Below are positions 1-12,089 of a stretch of DNA of 64,000 bases, one piece after another. The stretch is taken from positions 126,501 to 190,500 of the forward strand of contig OZ018412.1 of the NCBI GenBank assembly GCA_963969595.1, read 5' to 3'. The position numbers and the translations under genes were made by a program. Position 1 is the stretch's first letter; each line of letters starts with the position of its first letter. The notes beneath the pieces are model-generated. The model searched no databases, had not been told where the DNA came from, and was given only the letters and a program-made list of their open reading frames with translations. The DNA comes from Neckera pumila. Its lineage: Eukaryota; Streptophyta; Bryopsida; Hypnales; Neckeraceae.

Positions 1-546
1 TAGAAGTAGGTTTAAGATTGAAGGAAAAATGAAATCATTAATAGCTCTAAGATAGGGTGGAAATATACTAATCTCAATGTTGAGATTGTTCTAGCAAGAA
101 ATCTTAACGTTGTGCAACTTTTTTTATTTTAAAATTGTCAAAATTGAGTTCAAAATTAAATCCTACAAATTATTTTTTCAAGAGGATGCTCTAATTGCCC
201 AAAAGATAAGATTGTCCATAACTTTTGCATAACAAATCCAAATGGAATGAATCAAAGCTTCCTGTGTAGATGAAAATAAAATATATATGAAAAAAATTTA
301 AAAAAAAATTTAATTTAAATTTTTTGTGAGGCTTTTTTTCTGCCCGCCAAACTAAAATTTGAAATTTTTCTACCATAACTTTTGCTACCGGGCACCGATT
401 GAAATAAAAATTACATTTTCGGAAAGCTAATGTGATTCTCTATCTTCACAAAAAAGTTCTGAAAATTACAACAAATATTGAGACCATAGGAGCCTGCCCA
501 AAATCCATTTTGTCCCCCGAGGGGACAATGGGCCTTTAGGGGCTAA
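1..546 (+). mobile_element. Family A TTAA element, right part (cut by window edge)
   Basis: This is the 3' part of a family A element that begins before the window. It carries the family's ordered landmarks: the segment near 190-260 shared with other copies, the 'aggagcctgcccaaaatcc' block near 490, the GTCCCCCGAGGGGAC palindrome near 513-527, and the terminal GGGCCTTTAGGGG followed by CTAA, a one-base change from TTAA. No coding capacity is visible. The short open frame on the minus strand at 191-376 is a by-product of the AT-rich sequence. Confidence 0.75.
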
Positions 547-726
547 TGGAAGATGTTAAAATTGCACGTATCATATTGCCAATTTGATGGACTTGACGTT
601 TCAATCTAACTGCTTCCTTCAAGGTATGTATGCCCATTAACAAGTAAATTCTTTTGTTTCATGCGGGAATCATGGGATTTCATGGGATCTGGTTGCATTG
701 CTAGTTTTGATAATTCAATAATCTTA

Positions 727-948
727 GGGGAGGCAATCCATTCCCGATCGACGACCCATTTCTGATCACTTCATGAATTACAAGCATGCAAGAGGACGGT
801 TTCTTTGGTGGAATTTTTTTTGTGCAGTAATAGTGTTTGAACCCTTCCTAGAGTTTTCAAATATTTTGGGATCAAAACAAAATTGCTATGAATTAATGAG
901 TTCCAGATTATGTAATTCCTTAAGTGATAGAGAATGGGTTGCCTCCCC
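727..948. mobile_element. Family C MITE, copy 1 (TA target site)
   Basis: A 222-bp element with terminal inverted repeats GGGGAGGCAA.CCATTC and GAATGGGTTGCCTCCCC. A TA dinucleotide lies directly outside each end (725-726 and 949-950). A second copy at 44692-44915 aligns along its whole length. The open frame 773-955 lies inside it and shows no protein features. Size, TIRs and a TA duplication fit a non-autonomous Tc1/mariner-type element. Confidence 0.85.
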
Positions 949-1119
949 TATCTAAAGCCCTTTCTACGTTATTCATACCCTACTACTAGTATATAACTTT
1001 ATTCAGCAATACATATATTTCTAGTAAAATTTTGCTAAAAATTGCGTTAAAGGTCATTATTTAAAACCTTATGTCTAGGAATATACCTAAAAACTCACTT
1101 AAAATACCCCATTATCTTT

Positions 1120-1872
1120 TAGTGTTTTGACCACATAGATTGCAAGAAATCTATGTTTAAAGAGGGGAGAAGTTTTTTTGAGACTACATTGTTTGACTTT
1201 GAACCTTCTTAACTTTATTTTTTTGTACTACAAAGTTTTGAGCTTCAAATCTTTATAGTGAAGAATTGAGTTGAGAGTCTAGGAAAAAAAAATTCAAAAA
1301 GACTTAATTTTCATTCTTTAAAAAGTTGTTAAATAGAAGTAGGTTCAAGATATAAAGAAAATCTAAACTATTAATATCTCTAAGATGGTATTAAAATGCA
1401 CTAATTCCAATTTTGAGATTGTTCTAGAAAGAAAACTAAACCATGTGGAACTTTTTTTCTAAAAAATTGCAAAAATTGCATCCAAGAAATGAATCCTACA
1501 AGTTATCTTTTAAAAAAGATGCTCTGATTGTTTGAAAAAAAGGATTATTCATAATTTTCTCATAACAAATCCAAATGGAATGAATCAAAGCTTTCTATTT
1601 AGACAAAAATATAATCTATGGGGAAAGAAAAAAAAACTCGAATTTTTGAATTTTTTTTTGCCGATCCCCCTCTCCCTTATTTTAAGCTTATTTGGGCATA
1701 ACTCTTGTTCCTAGGCACCGATTGAAAAACAAATTATATTTTCCCACAAAACTAATCAATTTTTTTGTCTTCCAAAAAAAGGCTAAAAAATTCAAGACAA
1801 AAGTTCAACCCATAGGTACCTGCCCAAAATCTTGTTTGTCTTCCGAAGAGACAATAGGTCTTTAGGAGTTAA
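1120..1872 (+). mobile_element. Family A TTAA element, 5'-truncated
   Basis: Shares the family A interior from the 'ttgaccacatagattgcaag' block onward through 'gaattgagttgagagtctagg', 'gattgttctagaaag', 'cataacaaatccaaatggaatgaatcaaag' and the terminal GTCTTTAGGAGTTAA at 1858-1872. The first 150 bases or so of the consensus are missing or replaced. Confidence 0.8.
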
Positions 1873-3956
1873 AATTAAAGTTTTTTATAACTTTTCTTAA
1901 AAACATGGCCAATGTATACACCTATAAAATGAAGGTAAACATCAAAGTAAAATCATAGAAATTTTCTCTAAATAGGAGGACTAGAAAAGTGCTAAATCTC
2001 AAAAATGTATATACTTTGATGTTTTAATTTGTAAAATATGAAAATCATTGAATAAACCATAAAAATAATTCAATTTTTAGAAACTCAATGGAGATGCTCA
2101 CTCACCAAAAAAAAAAATATATATTTTTTTTACATACTTCAAAATGCAGAAAGAAAGAGACTCACTTTGTGGAACTTTCATACAATATATAGTTAATTAT
2201 CCTTAGAAATCCTTGATCCATAGTTGAAAATCTGCTACAAGACCATTCTTTCTAAATTTCAGTTCTAAATTTGTTTTTCTAGGTATTACTTCGTTCACAA
2301 AAATTCCAAATTAGCAATTGTGACAAAAATTGGGGATATTTTTTGATAAAAAGACATTTTTAAAATGCTCCAAAATTTTATTTTAAGACATATAATAGTC
2401 CAAATATATGTCAATTTGAAGATTTCATATCATTCAACTCACTAGAATTAGTATAAACTTCTAAAAATAATGCGTGTGATCATCATCAAAACATTTCATA
2501 CTTGATCTCCACTAAATAAAACCCTTTTTTTAGTACTTTACTATTTTCTACATGTTATAAGGCATTACCATCCTCAAGAATGATAAAAATTAGAAAAACA
2601 GGAATTAACCCTTCTTTGGAATGAATTGGGTATTGAAAGTCTAGTACCAAAGCAATAGTAAAAGAACACATGTCAAGATAACAAACCAACCTTTAAATAT
2701 TATTCTTATAATGCAATTTTTTTTTTTTTAAATTTATAATTTATGTTAATTTTGAACTTCACTACTTCAAAAGAATTTAAGTATTTTTAATTTATAAATC
2801 TATGACAAGGTATACTTTCAGCAATTTCTGAGCTAATGGTAATCACATATCAAACTATTAAACTGCTTTGTAAACCAATGTTCATTATCTTTTGGAGGCT
2901 AGCTTGTTGGTTTGTTAACTCTTTAAAGACCGTGGTTGATTTTGAGGGTGGGCAATGTGTTTTGTGGTTGAAGCAAAACGATGCCTGTCAAAGATCCAAT
3001 CGTACCAATAGGTGCAAAATGAATGGTTTAATATGTGACAATGAATTCTGTGGCAAAATATGACGCAATCAGGTTTATTATGATGCATCTCTATTTTCAA
3101 ATGTTGTATTTCTAACCAGAAAACTGCACTAATTTCAACCCTGAGCCCACATGGAGGATTAGAGTGGCCCGATTTTTGTTCTTGTGGGTAGAATTGGAAA
3201 TACCCCACATGCATCCTCTTTGGCCCGTCTCCCAATTCACAATGAATCCGAACTTGCAAATGAAAATGTAGCAATTTCAACCCAAAATTGGTCAACCGGT
3301 CCTTAAAGGATTAATCCTGAAATGCTCTGAGCCTTCGACGTCTATATTTTGGATGATGAACAGAATGCTTTAAAGCACTATTTAGTCCAACCAACTTCTC
3401 ATTCATGCAAAATAATATTTGAGTCTAGAAAAGACAACCTTCCTTAATGATCAAATTCATGAAATTCTATTAAAGGATGTTTTTGTACAAAGATATATGC
3501 AAAAGTATGCAAAAGTTCAAAAAAGGATTGAGGTGTTTAGGAGTTAACCAATGCAATTCTATAAGAAATTGCTCTCTAAAAGACATCTCAGTCACTATTG
3601 AAAGATTTTCAAGACACGTCACTATTCTTTGATAATAAAGGTTATTTCAATATTTTTTTAGGAAGAGACTTAAGGAACAAGTTAGTTTTGAAGGATTCAA
3701 GGGCAAGTCTCTTGAAAAATTTTCAATATTTTCATTGAAAGAGCTTAAAAAATAAGGCACCAAAGTAGGATGCTAATAATTCATGAATATATTGTTTGTT
3801 TTTATTTGGAATCCTATCGCTTGGACTTGCTTTTAATGACTTTTTATGTAGTGACCAAAATGAGTCAAGTATGATTACTACTAAAGAGGACCTTGTTTGG
3901 AAGCACTTAATTATCTTCTATACGTAATGGATGGAAACTTCCAAAAACATTCATTC
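1873..3956. other. AT-rich intergenic stretch, no gene recognised
   Basis: Mostly AT-rich with poly-A/T runs. The part at about 2830-3420 is less AT-rich and contains overlapping open frames on both strands (126 codons on the minus strand, 75 on the plus), neither with a recognisable domain or gene-like splice context. A block near 3340-3400 ('tatattttggatgatgaa') recurs near 10470, so at least part is a dispersed repeat. Confidence 0.5.
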
Positions 3957-4834
3957 TTATCTCTAAAGCCCCAAGGCTTTTTTTTCATCAAAAACATTCA
4001 AAACTGCCATTTCTATTATAAAAATCAAAACAATTTAGAAATTGTCTTTTTATTCATATTTAACTTTAGAATCATCCACTAGACTATTATAGAAATGTAT
4101 TGAAGAAATTTCAGAAACTTTGACCACATGCATTTCTAGATATTTGCATTTAAAATTAAGAAAATAAGATTTTTGCACCTTGCTCAACTAGATTGTTTGG
4201 CTTTGAATCTTCATAACTTAAATTTTTGCACTATTAGCTTTGACTTTTTAATTTATTATATTCAAAAATTGAGTTGAGAATTAAGAATTTTTTTTTTAAA
4301 AAGACATTTGATTTTTATATTAAAAAAATTGTTAAAGAGAAGTGTAAATAAGAAACAAAATTGTTAATAGTTCTAAGATGGAATTGAAACAACAATAATT
4401 GAGATCAATTCTAGCAAGCTAACTTTACTTTAATGTCTAACAATTTTTCTTGGAAATTGTGAAAATTGTATTTTATAATGAATTCTATAAATCATACTTT
4501 CAAAAAAGATATTTAGACTGTCTAAAAGACAAGAGTGTCCATAATTTTCTCATCACTATTCCAAATAGAATGAATCAAAGTTGTACATGTTACAAAAATG
4601 TAATCTTTGAAAAAAATTTAATTTTTTTTTTGTATATCCCTCAAAATATTTTATTGACTTAGGGTGGTACAACTCTTGCTTTGGGGAACCGGTTGAAATA
4701 AAAATTATATTCCTAGAAAGTTAATGTGATCCATCTTTAGAAAAGTTTCAAAATATTGTATCAAAAATTGAGGTCACACAAGCCTACCCAAAATCCTATA
4801 AAACTCCTTGAGACTTTGGGACTTTAGGGATTAA
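3957..4834 (+). mobile_element. Family A TTAA element, degenerate near full length
   Basis: Starts with a degraded left end (TTATCTCTAAAGCCCCAAGGC) and ends GGGACTTTAGGGATTAA. The interior follows the family A order throughout: the Gln/Lys-like 'ctgccatttctatta' block, the 'ccttgctcaactagattg' block, 'gaattgagttgagaa' type motif, the 'aaaagacaagagtgtccataa' block and 'gcctacccaaaatcc'. About 880 bp, with no open frame of note. Confidence 0.8.
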
Positions 4835-5060
4835 AGATAACATTAACTAGAACTTTGTTGCTCTCTGTGCAATTGGTGATGCTCATTGAAGATAGAAGGT
4901 GGCAAAATAGAGTTTTATAGTTCAATTTTAGAGCTTAAATGATGGAGTGGTAAAGTGGTACAATAAGTCTTCATATACAATCTAATTCTAAACATTGCAA
5001 GCACAACCACATAGGAAGTCGTTTGATAGACTACAAAAAACACAAATGTGTCTCATTATT

Positions 5061-6606
5061 TTAACACTTTAAAGACCAAGGCCTTTCCTTCATTGAAAAT
5101 CACTCAAAACAAGCTATTTCTATTGCAAGGTGCAAAGCTATTGAATGTTTTAGTTTTAGTTTTTTTGCATAACTAACTATAGGATCTTGCACTAGACAAG
5201 TGTCAAAGTATGTAGAAGAATTTCAGAAATTTTGACTACATAGATTGCAAGATATCTGCATTTAAAGTGATAAAAACAAATTAATTACACCTTCCATGAC
5301 TAAATTTTTTGACTTTTAATCTTTCCCACTTAGAATTTTGCGCCATTTTTAATTTTAAAAATTTATATCAAAGAAAAAAATTGAGAGTCTGGAAAAATAT
5401 CTAAGAAAAACACTTGATTTTCATTACCCCTTAAAGGACCGTTGTCCCTTAAGGGGACAAATGCAAATTCAGGCAGGTACCTATGGGCTGAATTTTTTTC
5501 CTGAGTTCTTGAAACTTCTATGAAGATAGAAAATTGATCAATTTTGTGGGAATACAATTTTTTTTTCAATCAGTGCCCAGGAACAAAACTTATGCCCAAA
5601 TAAGCTCAAAACATGGGAGAAAGGGCAACAATTTTTTTTTTCTTTAATCTTTAAAAAAAAAAATTCTCATGGATTGTATTTTTTTCTATCTAGAAAGATT
5701 TGATTTGTTACATTTGGATTTGTTATGAGAAAGTTATGGACAATCTTGTTTTTTGGGCAATTAGAGCATCTTCTTGAAAAAATAATTTGTAAGATTTTTT
5801 TCTAAATGCAATTTTTGCAATTCTTCAAAAAAATAAATTCCACATGGTTTAATTTTCTTTCTAGAAAAATTTCACCATTGGAATTAGCGCATTTTAATTC
5901 CATTTAAAAGATATTAATATTTTAAATTTTCCTTCTATTTTGTATCTACTTCTACTTAACAATTTCTTAAGAATGAAAATTAATTTTGTTTTTTTTCCTT
6001 GACTCTCAACTCAATTCTACACTGTAAAGATTTAAAGCTCAAAACTTTTTAGTGCAAAAATTTTAAGTTAAAAAATGTTCAAAGTAAAAAATTTTAGTCT
6101 CGCAACGTGTTGAAAAACTTATTTTTTTTACTTTAAACGCAAATTTCTTGCAATTTGTGTAGTCAAAAATTCTAAAAAATTTCCACACATTCTCATACTA
6201 ATTAGGTGTAAGATCCTATGGTTAGATGTGCAAAACAAAACAATTTTCAATTTTTCTAACTCTTTGCTTTAGAAATGGCAGTTTTGAGTGGTTTTTGGCA
6301 AAAAAAAAGCCTTGGTCCTTTAGAGGTTAAAAAATTGTTATGTAGATGTAGATATACGATAGAAAGAAACTAAAACTTTAATAGGTTTAAGGTGGATTTG
6401 AAACTCACAAATTGCAATGGTGTAATTGCTCTAACAAACAAACAAAACCATATGAAATTTTTTTCTATAGAAATTGTGAAAATTGAGTGTAGAAAAGAAT
6501 CCTATGAGTTACTTTTAAAGAAGATGATCAAATTGCCTAAAAATCAAGATTTTCTTTAACTTTCTCATTACTTGTCTAAATAGAATGATCCAAAATCTTT
6601 CCATAG
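5061..6606 (+). mobile_element. Family A TTAA element interrupted by another copy
   Basis: The left part (5061-5426) begins TTAACACTTTAAAGACCAAGGCC and follows the plus-orientation family A order to 'gattttcatt'. The sequence then switches to a complete minus-orientation copy (5424-6330) and resumes at TTAAAAAATTGTTA, which is what follows 'ttttcattct' in uninterrupted copies. The resumed part runs to about 6606, where similarity stops. The host has lost its right end. Confidence 0.85.
5424..6330 (-). mobile_element. Family A TTAA element nested inside another copy
   Basis: A full-length, roughly 907-bp copy in minus orientation. The left end reads TTA-CCCCTTAAAGGACC (one base from TTAACCCC), followed by the TGTCCCTTAAGGGGACA palindrome and the 'ggcaggtacctatggg' block. 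The right end reads GGTCCTTTAGAGGTTAA. The flanking host sequence is an element of the same family split at TTTAAA, so the insertion used a TTAA site. Confidence 0.9.
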
Positions 6607-7304
6607 ATTGTTGGAAGAAACACCTACCGTTTTTGAATCCAAATGACCTAAGTTCTAGAATATTGTGACTTTAGAACAAAATTTTATAAATGAAATAAAA
6701 TACGGATAATTCAATAAAGCATTCTAAATAGAATGTGTATGGAAATTTAGACCTAGAAAAATTTATCTCTAAAGTCAAACACAATAGGAGCAATGGAAAT
6801 GCCAAAAAAATAAATACTTTGGAATTTGATTTTTAGAAAATAGTAAAAGAACTCAAAAAAAATAAACAAAAGAAATTATTTTTTCTAATTCAAAGATGTT
6901 TCTTCACTTTGAATCTTTGGAAAAAAATTGTATTTTCTTGCATTGCGCAAAGGTAGTGCACTTTGAGCACATGTAGAAGATGTATACTTTATTATTTTTA
7001 GAAAATTTCTTTGTAGGCTTCTATAATTTTTATAGAAGTCCTTGTATTCTAATTTTGACCTTCAAAATTATATTTTTTTGTCAAAAATAGTACTAAATTC
7101 CAAAATGACCAAGATGGACATTGAATTGAAGGAATTTAAAGATGTTAAGTTAATCTTTTAAACTAAAAAAATACTATTTAATATTTACATGCAGTAGAAA
7201 TTTCAAGTTTTATAGAAAACGGATACGCAAAAATTATAAGTGAAGCATCACCTATTTGATGCCAAAGGGACAAAGAAAAAGACAAGTATTTCTTTACAAC
7301 AGCC
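6607..7304. repeat. Dispersed repeat J plus unassigned AT-rich DNA
   Basis: From about 6885 to 7180 this matches two other places (24960-25380 and 27550-27930) through a shared block containing 'gtagtgcactttgagcacatgt', 'agaagtccttgtattc' and 'ttgggtcaaaaatag'. No terminal inverted repeat was found and no coding is visible. Confidence 0.55.
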
Positions 7305-7719
7305 CTATAACTTTTGTCCCTAGGCACCAATTAAAATAAAAACTATATTTCTGGAAGCCAATAAATATTTCGATTTTATAAAAAAGTTCCAAAAACTTTC
7401 ACTAGAAATTGAACTTATAGGAACCTATCCAAAATCCATTCTATTCCTTGAGGACACAATGGGACTTAAGAGATTAAAACTTTTTATTTCAAATTTTTGT
7501 GAATGTTTTTTGTTGCTCAATCTCCCCTATTTTGAGCTTGTTGTGGCATAGTTTTTGTTCCTAGGCACCAATTGGAATAAAAATTATATTCCCAAAAAGC
7601 TAATCTATTTTTTATTTTCAAAAAGAATTTCAAAAAATCAAGTCAAAAACTGAGATTATAGAAATCTACTTAAACCTTGTAGTGTCCTCCAAAGGAATAC
7701 TCTGTCCTTCAGGAATTAA
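7305..7719 (+). mobile_element. Two consecutive right ends of family A elements
   Basis: One 3' fragment ends GGGACTTAAGAGATTAA near 7475. It is followed at once by a second, containing 'cctattttgagcttgttgtggcatag', which ends CTGTCCTTCAGGAATTAA at 7719. Both show the 'cctaggcaccaattg' block and the block just before the end. This pattern fits one element inserted into another, but the left parts are lost, so this remains an inference. Confidence 0.65.
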
Positions 7720-10700
7720 TGCAACTTGAAATTAGTGAAGCACATGCTACATTCACTCTACAATAGAGGCAATGTTCAACAAGTCCTAAATATGAAGAAA
7801 ATAATTCTTACACACTTCTCTAAACTTTAGAATAATTAGTGCAAATGCAAGCAAATAAAATATGTACCCTGCATACTCTATGGACATGAAGGCAAGTGTA
7901 AGGAAGCAATTCTGAAAATGTACATGCTTTACTAAAGAAACAAACAACCTAAAGCCAATAGTGACAGTTCAAGGTTGGCAATGCTTGAACCCAACGTACA
8001 CCCTCCCCTGAAGCTTCTTCGACATCTATATTTGCTAAGTGTCATTTACACTCCTTAGCGCTTGACTAAACTACATAGAAGACTATATGCATGAAATTCG
8101 ACCCAATAGGCAAAGACTTACATGAATTGCTGCAACAAAAGTCCTTCGTTTTAAAGAAAGTTTGATGCATGCACTTTGTGGTTATAAAACGAAAATACAA
8201 CAAAATGTTTTTTTAGAAACTTTTTAATATAATATATTTCAATGGAACTTGGTTACTTAAGTAGACATTGGGAGATAATTTTCAATTTTTATTTGTGCTG
8301 TTGTGACTATAATTCATTTTCAATAACTTACAAGCATGTATCCAATGCAAGTCAAGCTCATATATGCACACCTTAGCACCTCAAGTAATAATTTATCACT
8401 TTATACAATTGTTGGAAAATTTATCAATCTTTTATTTTCAAAAAAGTAGATATATTTGATCAGATAATATATCTTTTTTTATGTGAATAAAAAATTGCTT
8501 GATTTTTGTAAGAAAACTGTAATATCATACTTTGGATTTATAAAATACGGATCATATAGTAGGCTTGATTTGACATGTTAACTGAATCAATTTTTTATTA
8601 TGTTTTGGCAAGGAGGAGATGGTAACAAATTTTTATTACTTTTCCACAACACAAACAATGCCTTTTGTTACAATCACTACCCTCTGTAATTCTCATCTGC
8701 ATCTTTTTCAAATAGTTCATGAAACATTTACGTATAATTCATTAATTTTCTCATGTACCACTTCACCACTTTCAATAGTTGTAAGAAAGTTTTCAAAGAC
8801 CTTTATTCAATATATTTTTAATTCATAATTATTATTACAAATTATGAAAATAAGATGTCTAATTTGAATACAAGAATATGATATATATTAAAAAATATAG
8901 TTCAATTCTTTGTCATCTCTCTAGTTGTGTATCTTCTAAAGGTTAAAAGCTAATCATAAAGTATAATGAGTCTAATATTTATTTTATTTTATCCAATAAA
9001 ATTTTGAGTCTTAAGAAAATATCTAATTTATTGTAAAATTATCTATATTTTTGTATATTTTCTCCATGGGACTCATTAAAATTGATATGACCATGAGAAA
9101 ATTAATGAATTATAGATAAATTTTATCATTTATATTTTTTTAATTTATAAATTCAAAAAATATTTCCCTCCTTTAGAAAATTGTTAGGATGTAGGAAGTA
9201 AACTATAAATTTGGAGCATTTGAGGCAAATAAAATAATAAACTATAATAATAGAAGAATCCTAGAATGAAACTTTTATAATTGTAAGTTTATTCTTTCCT
9301 TATTAATTGTGGATTCACTTTTTTAAGTGTTTTAAAACCTTTAATAAAAATCATAAAGTACCAAGTACCAAGTCACTAAGCTAATCGCGTTGCACATGGA
9401 AGAATAGATAAAAACTATTTTATAAACACAACTAGATGACCTTCATTCAAATTTGCTCAATTCTTCTATTAAACACTTAAAAACATTCAGCACCCTCCCC
9501 TCGGATGCTAGCTCTCTTACAACATTTCTATCCAATACTTATTTGACAAAAAGACAATGATAATTTGTGATGAACAGTAAGCAGATAATTTACTTTGATA
9601 TAATAAATCAAATTGTTTATTTGTTGAGATAGACAACTTACTCCTCTATATTAATTTTTCTAGGCACAAATAGGATAGATTGGCATAGTAAATGATGGAA
9701 ATCTTTTAGCTTTGCACATTATTAGGAGCCCTGTAACTGGTTGAAAGTAAATATAACATGTTCCAAGATTGTAGAAATATGTGACGTACTTTATTAGAAA
9801 AGAAAATGTTTGATGGCTTAGGCTTTTACGACTCAAGTAGAAAATTGGAGATACTTTTCTATAGGGGCTAATAGTATGATAAGATTCAAATAGTACCTCT
9901 AAATTTTTGCACTACTAGTTTGAGTACCTAGAAGTCAATTATGATTTGTTTAATAATAAGTAGCTGCGCAATAAGAAACATTGTTTTTAAGACTAACTCA
10001 ATAAAATCACCTTTCTAATAAGGTCCTAATCAAAAAAAAATTTCATGCATATCTTTTGTCTACACAAAATCTTTTCCAATTTAGTTTGTAACCAATTAAG
10101 TTGAAAAATTTCATTCCGTTTTTTGCTTCAAGTGTATCCTTTACAAGTGTGCACCTACATTGTTCCATTCTAATCCCAAATTGAATTAGATTGGCCAATG
10201 AAGTTTTTCGTTTTTCATTCACATTTAGGAAACCCACAAGGTCAATTCAAAAGTTTGATCATAGGCATGTACACAAATTTGTTTGAAATATATATATATA
10301 AATAATGATTTATTAATCTTGTTTTTTTGTGACAGTCAATTATTTCTAATTTTCAATGTTGCCTAAAATTTCAAATTGGTTTCATTGGTTTCATTTTTAT
10401 AGCACCTCAACAGATTCGGGGAATTTGGTCTCTCTATCGTAAATCCTAAGAAGGCTCCAACATTCATATTTTGGATGATGAATAGAATGTTTCAACTAAT
10501 GTTTTGTCTAAGAATCTTTTCATTCATCCCAAGCAATTCTTAAATCTTTAAATTATGACCAATTTGATGAAATTGAAGTAAATAATAGAGTCAACCATAA
10601 AGTGTGTGCAATGCGAAGCAGGAACAAGAGTTTAGAAAAAACACAAGACGATGGACGAGCACCAAAATTAGAGTCTAATAGAATTTGTGATATGTTTCTT
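7720..10700. other. AT-rich intergenic stretch, no gene recognised
   Basis: Low-complexity AT-rich DNA without a credible exon, tRNA or TIR pair that I could identify. The open frames at 8619-8828 and on the minus strand at 10043-10237 are short and composed of the residues expected from AT-rich sequence. A block near 10440-10520 is shared with 3310-3420. Confidence 0.5.
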
Positions 10701-11886
10701 TTATGCTATCCATACCTTAACCCTTAAAGGACCGGTTGTCCCCTTGAGGCACAATTTGGGTCCGGGCAGGTTCCTACGATCTCAATTTTTAGTAATGTTT
10801 TTTGGGATTTTTTGAGGTTGTGTATTTTTGCAAGATCTTTGCGAATATATAATGTTTATTTTAATTGATGCCCGGGAGAAAAAGTTATGGCACAATAAGT
10901 AAAATTGGAATTTTGCAGGCAGCCCAAAAAAAATCACAAAAAGTCAAAATAATTTTTTTTTCAAATTTTGTCCTCAAAGATTATATTTTTGTCTACATGA
11001 GAAGCTTTGTTTCATTCAATTTGGACTAATAATGAGAAAGCTATGGACAATCTTAGTTTTTTGGGCAATCTAAGCATCTTCTTGAAAAAATAACTTGTAG
11101 AATTCATTTTTGAATGCAATTTTGAGAATTTTTCAAATTTTTTTGTTAGATAGGATTAGATTTTCTTGCTAGAACAATCTCACCGTTGGGATTATTGTGA
11201 TTCAATTCCATCTAAGAGCTATTAACAATTTAGTTTTTTCTTCAATTTTGTACCCACCTCTATTTAAGAATTTTTTAATGAGTGAAAATTAAGTGCTTTT
11301 TTTCCTAAATTTTTGTGGTAGATTCTCAACTCAACTACTTAACATAAATAAGTAGAAAATCGAAATCAGTAGTGCAAAAAATTTGAACCAAAAAGATTCA
11401 AAGCCAAAAAATCTAATCAAGCAAGGTGGTAAAAAACTTGTTTTTTTCACTTTAAATGCATGTATCTTGCAATCTACGTGGTCAAAGTTTCTAAAATTTC
11501 TTCCACATATTCATATACTAGTCAAGTATAAGATCTTATGGTTGGAGATACAAAAAAAAACAATTTTTTAAACTCTTTTCTCTTTGCAATAGAAATGATA
11601 GTTTTGAATGGTTTTTGGTAGAAAAATCACCTCGGTCCTTTAGGGGTTAAGTTTGTTTGTTTGTTTGTTTGTTTGTTACATTGAGATCTCATGGACCGTG
11701 CACCCCCCGGTCGCATTCTTGCTACCGTCGGAAAGTCCTCAGCAAGGAGGGGTGCACGGGCTTTGTTTTGTGGTGTTTGGACCTACGGTGTAAAAGTTAT
11801 TGAATTTTGAAGTTTTTATGAATTAAAAAACTAGAAAATTACTTTTCTTTTCTTATGATTGTGGCAACGGCATAGGACACACCAGT
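10701..11886 (+). repeat. Family B repeat split by a family A insertion
   Basis: The first bases (tatccataccTTAA, 10707-10720) match the start of other B copies at 12090 and 56586. B resumes after the inserted element at 11651 with a GTTT tract and runs through 'gagatctcatggaccgtgcacc', 'ggaaagtcctcagcaaggaggggtgcacggg' and 'gtggcaacggcatagg'. It has no coding. The intact version of the same region at 12096-12110 supplies the unoccupied site CCTTAAG. Confidence 0.8.
10717..11650 (-). mobile_element. Family A TTAA element inserted in repeat B
   Basis: A complete 934-bp copy including both TTAA sites. The left end is TTAACCCTTAAAGGACCGG and the right end CGGTCCTTTAGGGGTTAA, so the terminal inverted repeats agree except for one base. 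The subterminal GTCCCCTTGAGGCAC palindrome remnant and all interior blocks of the family are present in minus orientation. The flanks are the two halves of a family B repeat, with TTAA present once in empty copies and on both sides here. Confidence 0.92.
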
Positions 11887-12089
11887 TCTTAGTTGAATCT
11901 TCCTCTGACATCCATTTATAAAGACAAGATGAACTTTATGATTAACTCTAATATGTTGCAAACAACATAAGCAAAATGTACAGAATTCAGAAAAGGACTC
12001 AGGCAATGAAAGATTCATGTTACATAAAAGGTTTGCTTGTAATTGAACCGTCACTTTATCCAAAGCAAAGATTTTTTTTTTGTCACTCC

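Noticed and set aside
773..955. 60-codon plus-strand frame as a small protein
   Set aside because: It lies inside the family C MITE and overlaps its terminal inverted repeat.
2915..3295. 126-codon minus-strand open frame as a gene
   Set aside because: No recognisable domain, an equally open frame on the other strand, and a neighbouring block recurs as a dispersed repeat near 10470.
11650..11680. GTTT tract as telomeric or centromeric satellite
   Set aside because: It is a short microsatellite attached to each B repeat, not a telomere motif array.
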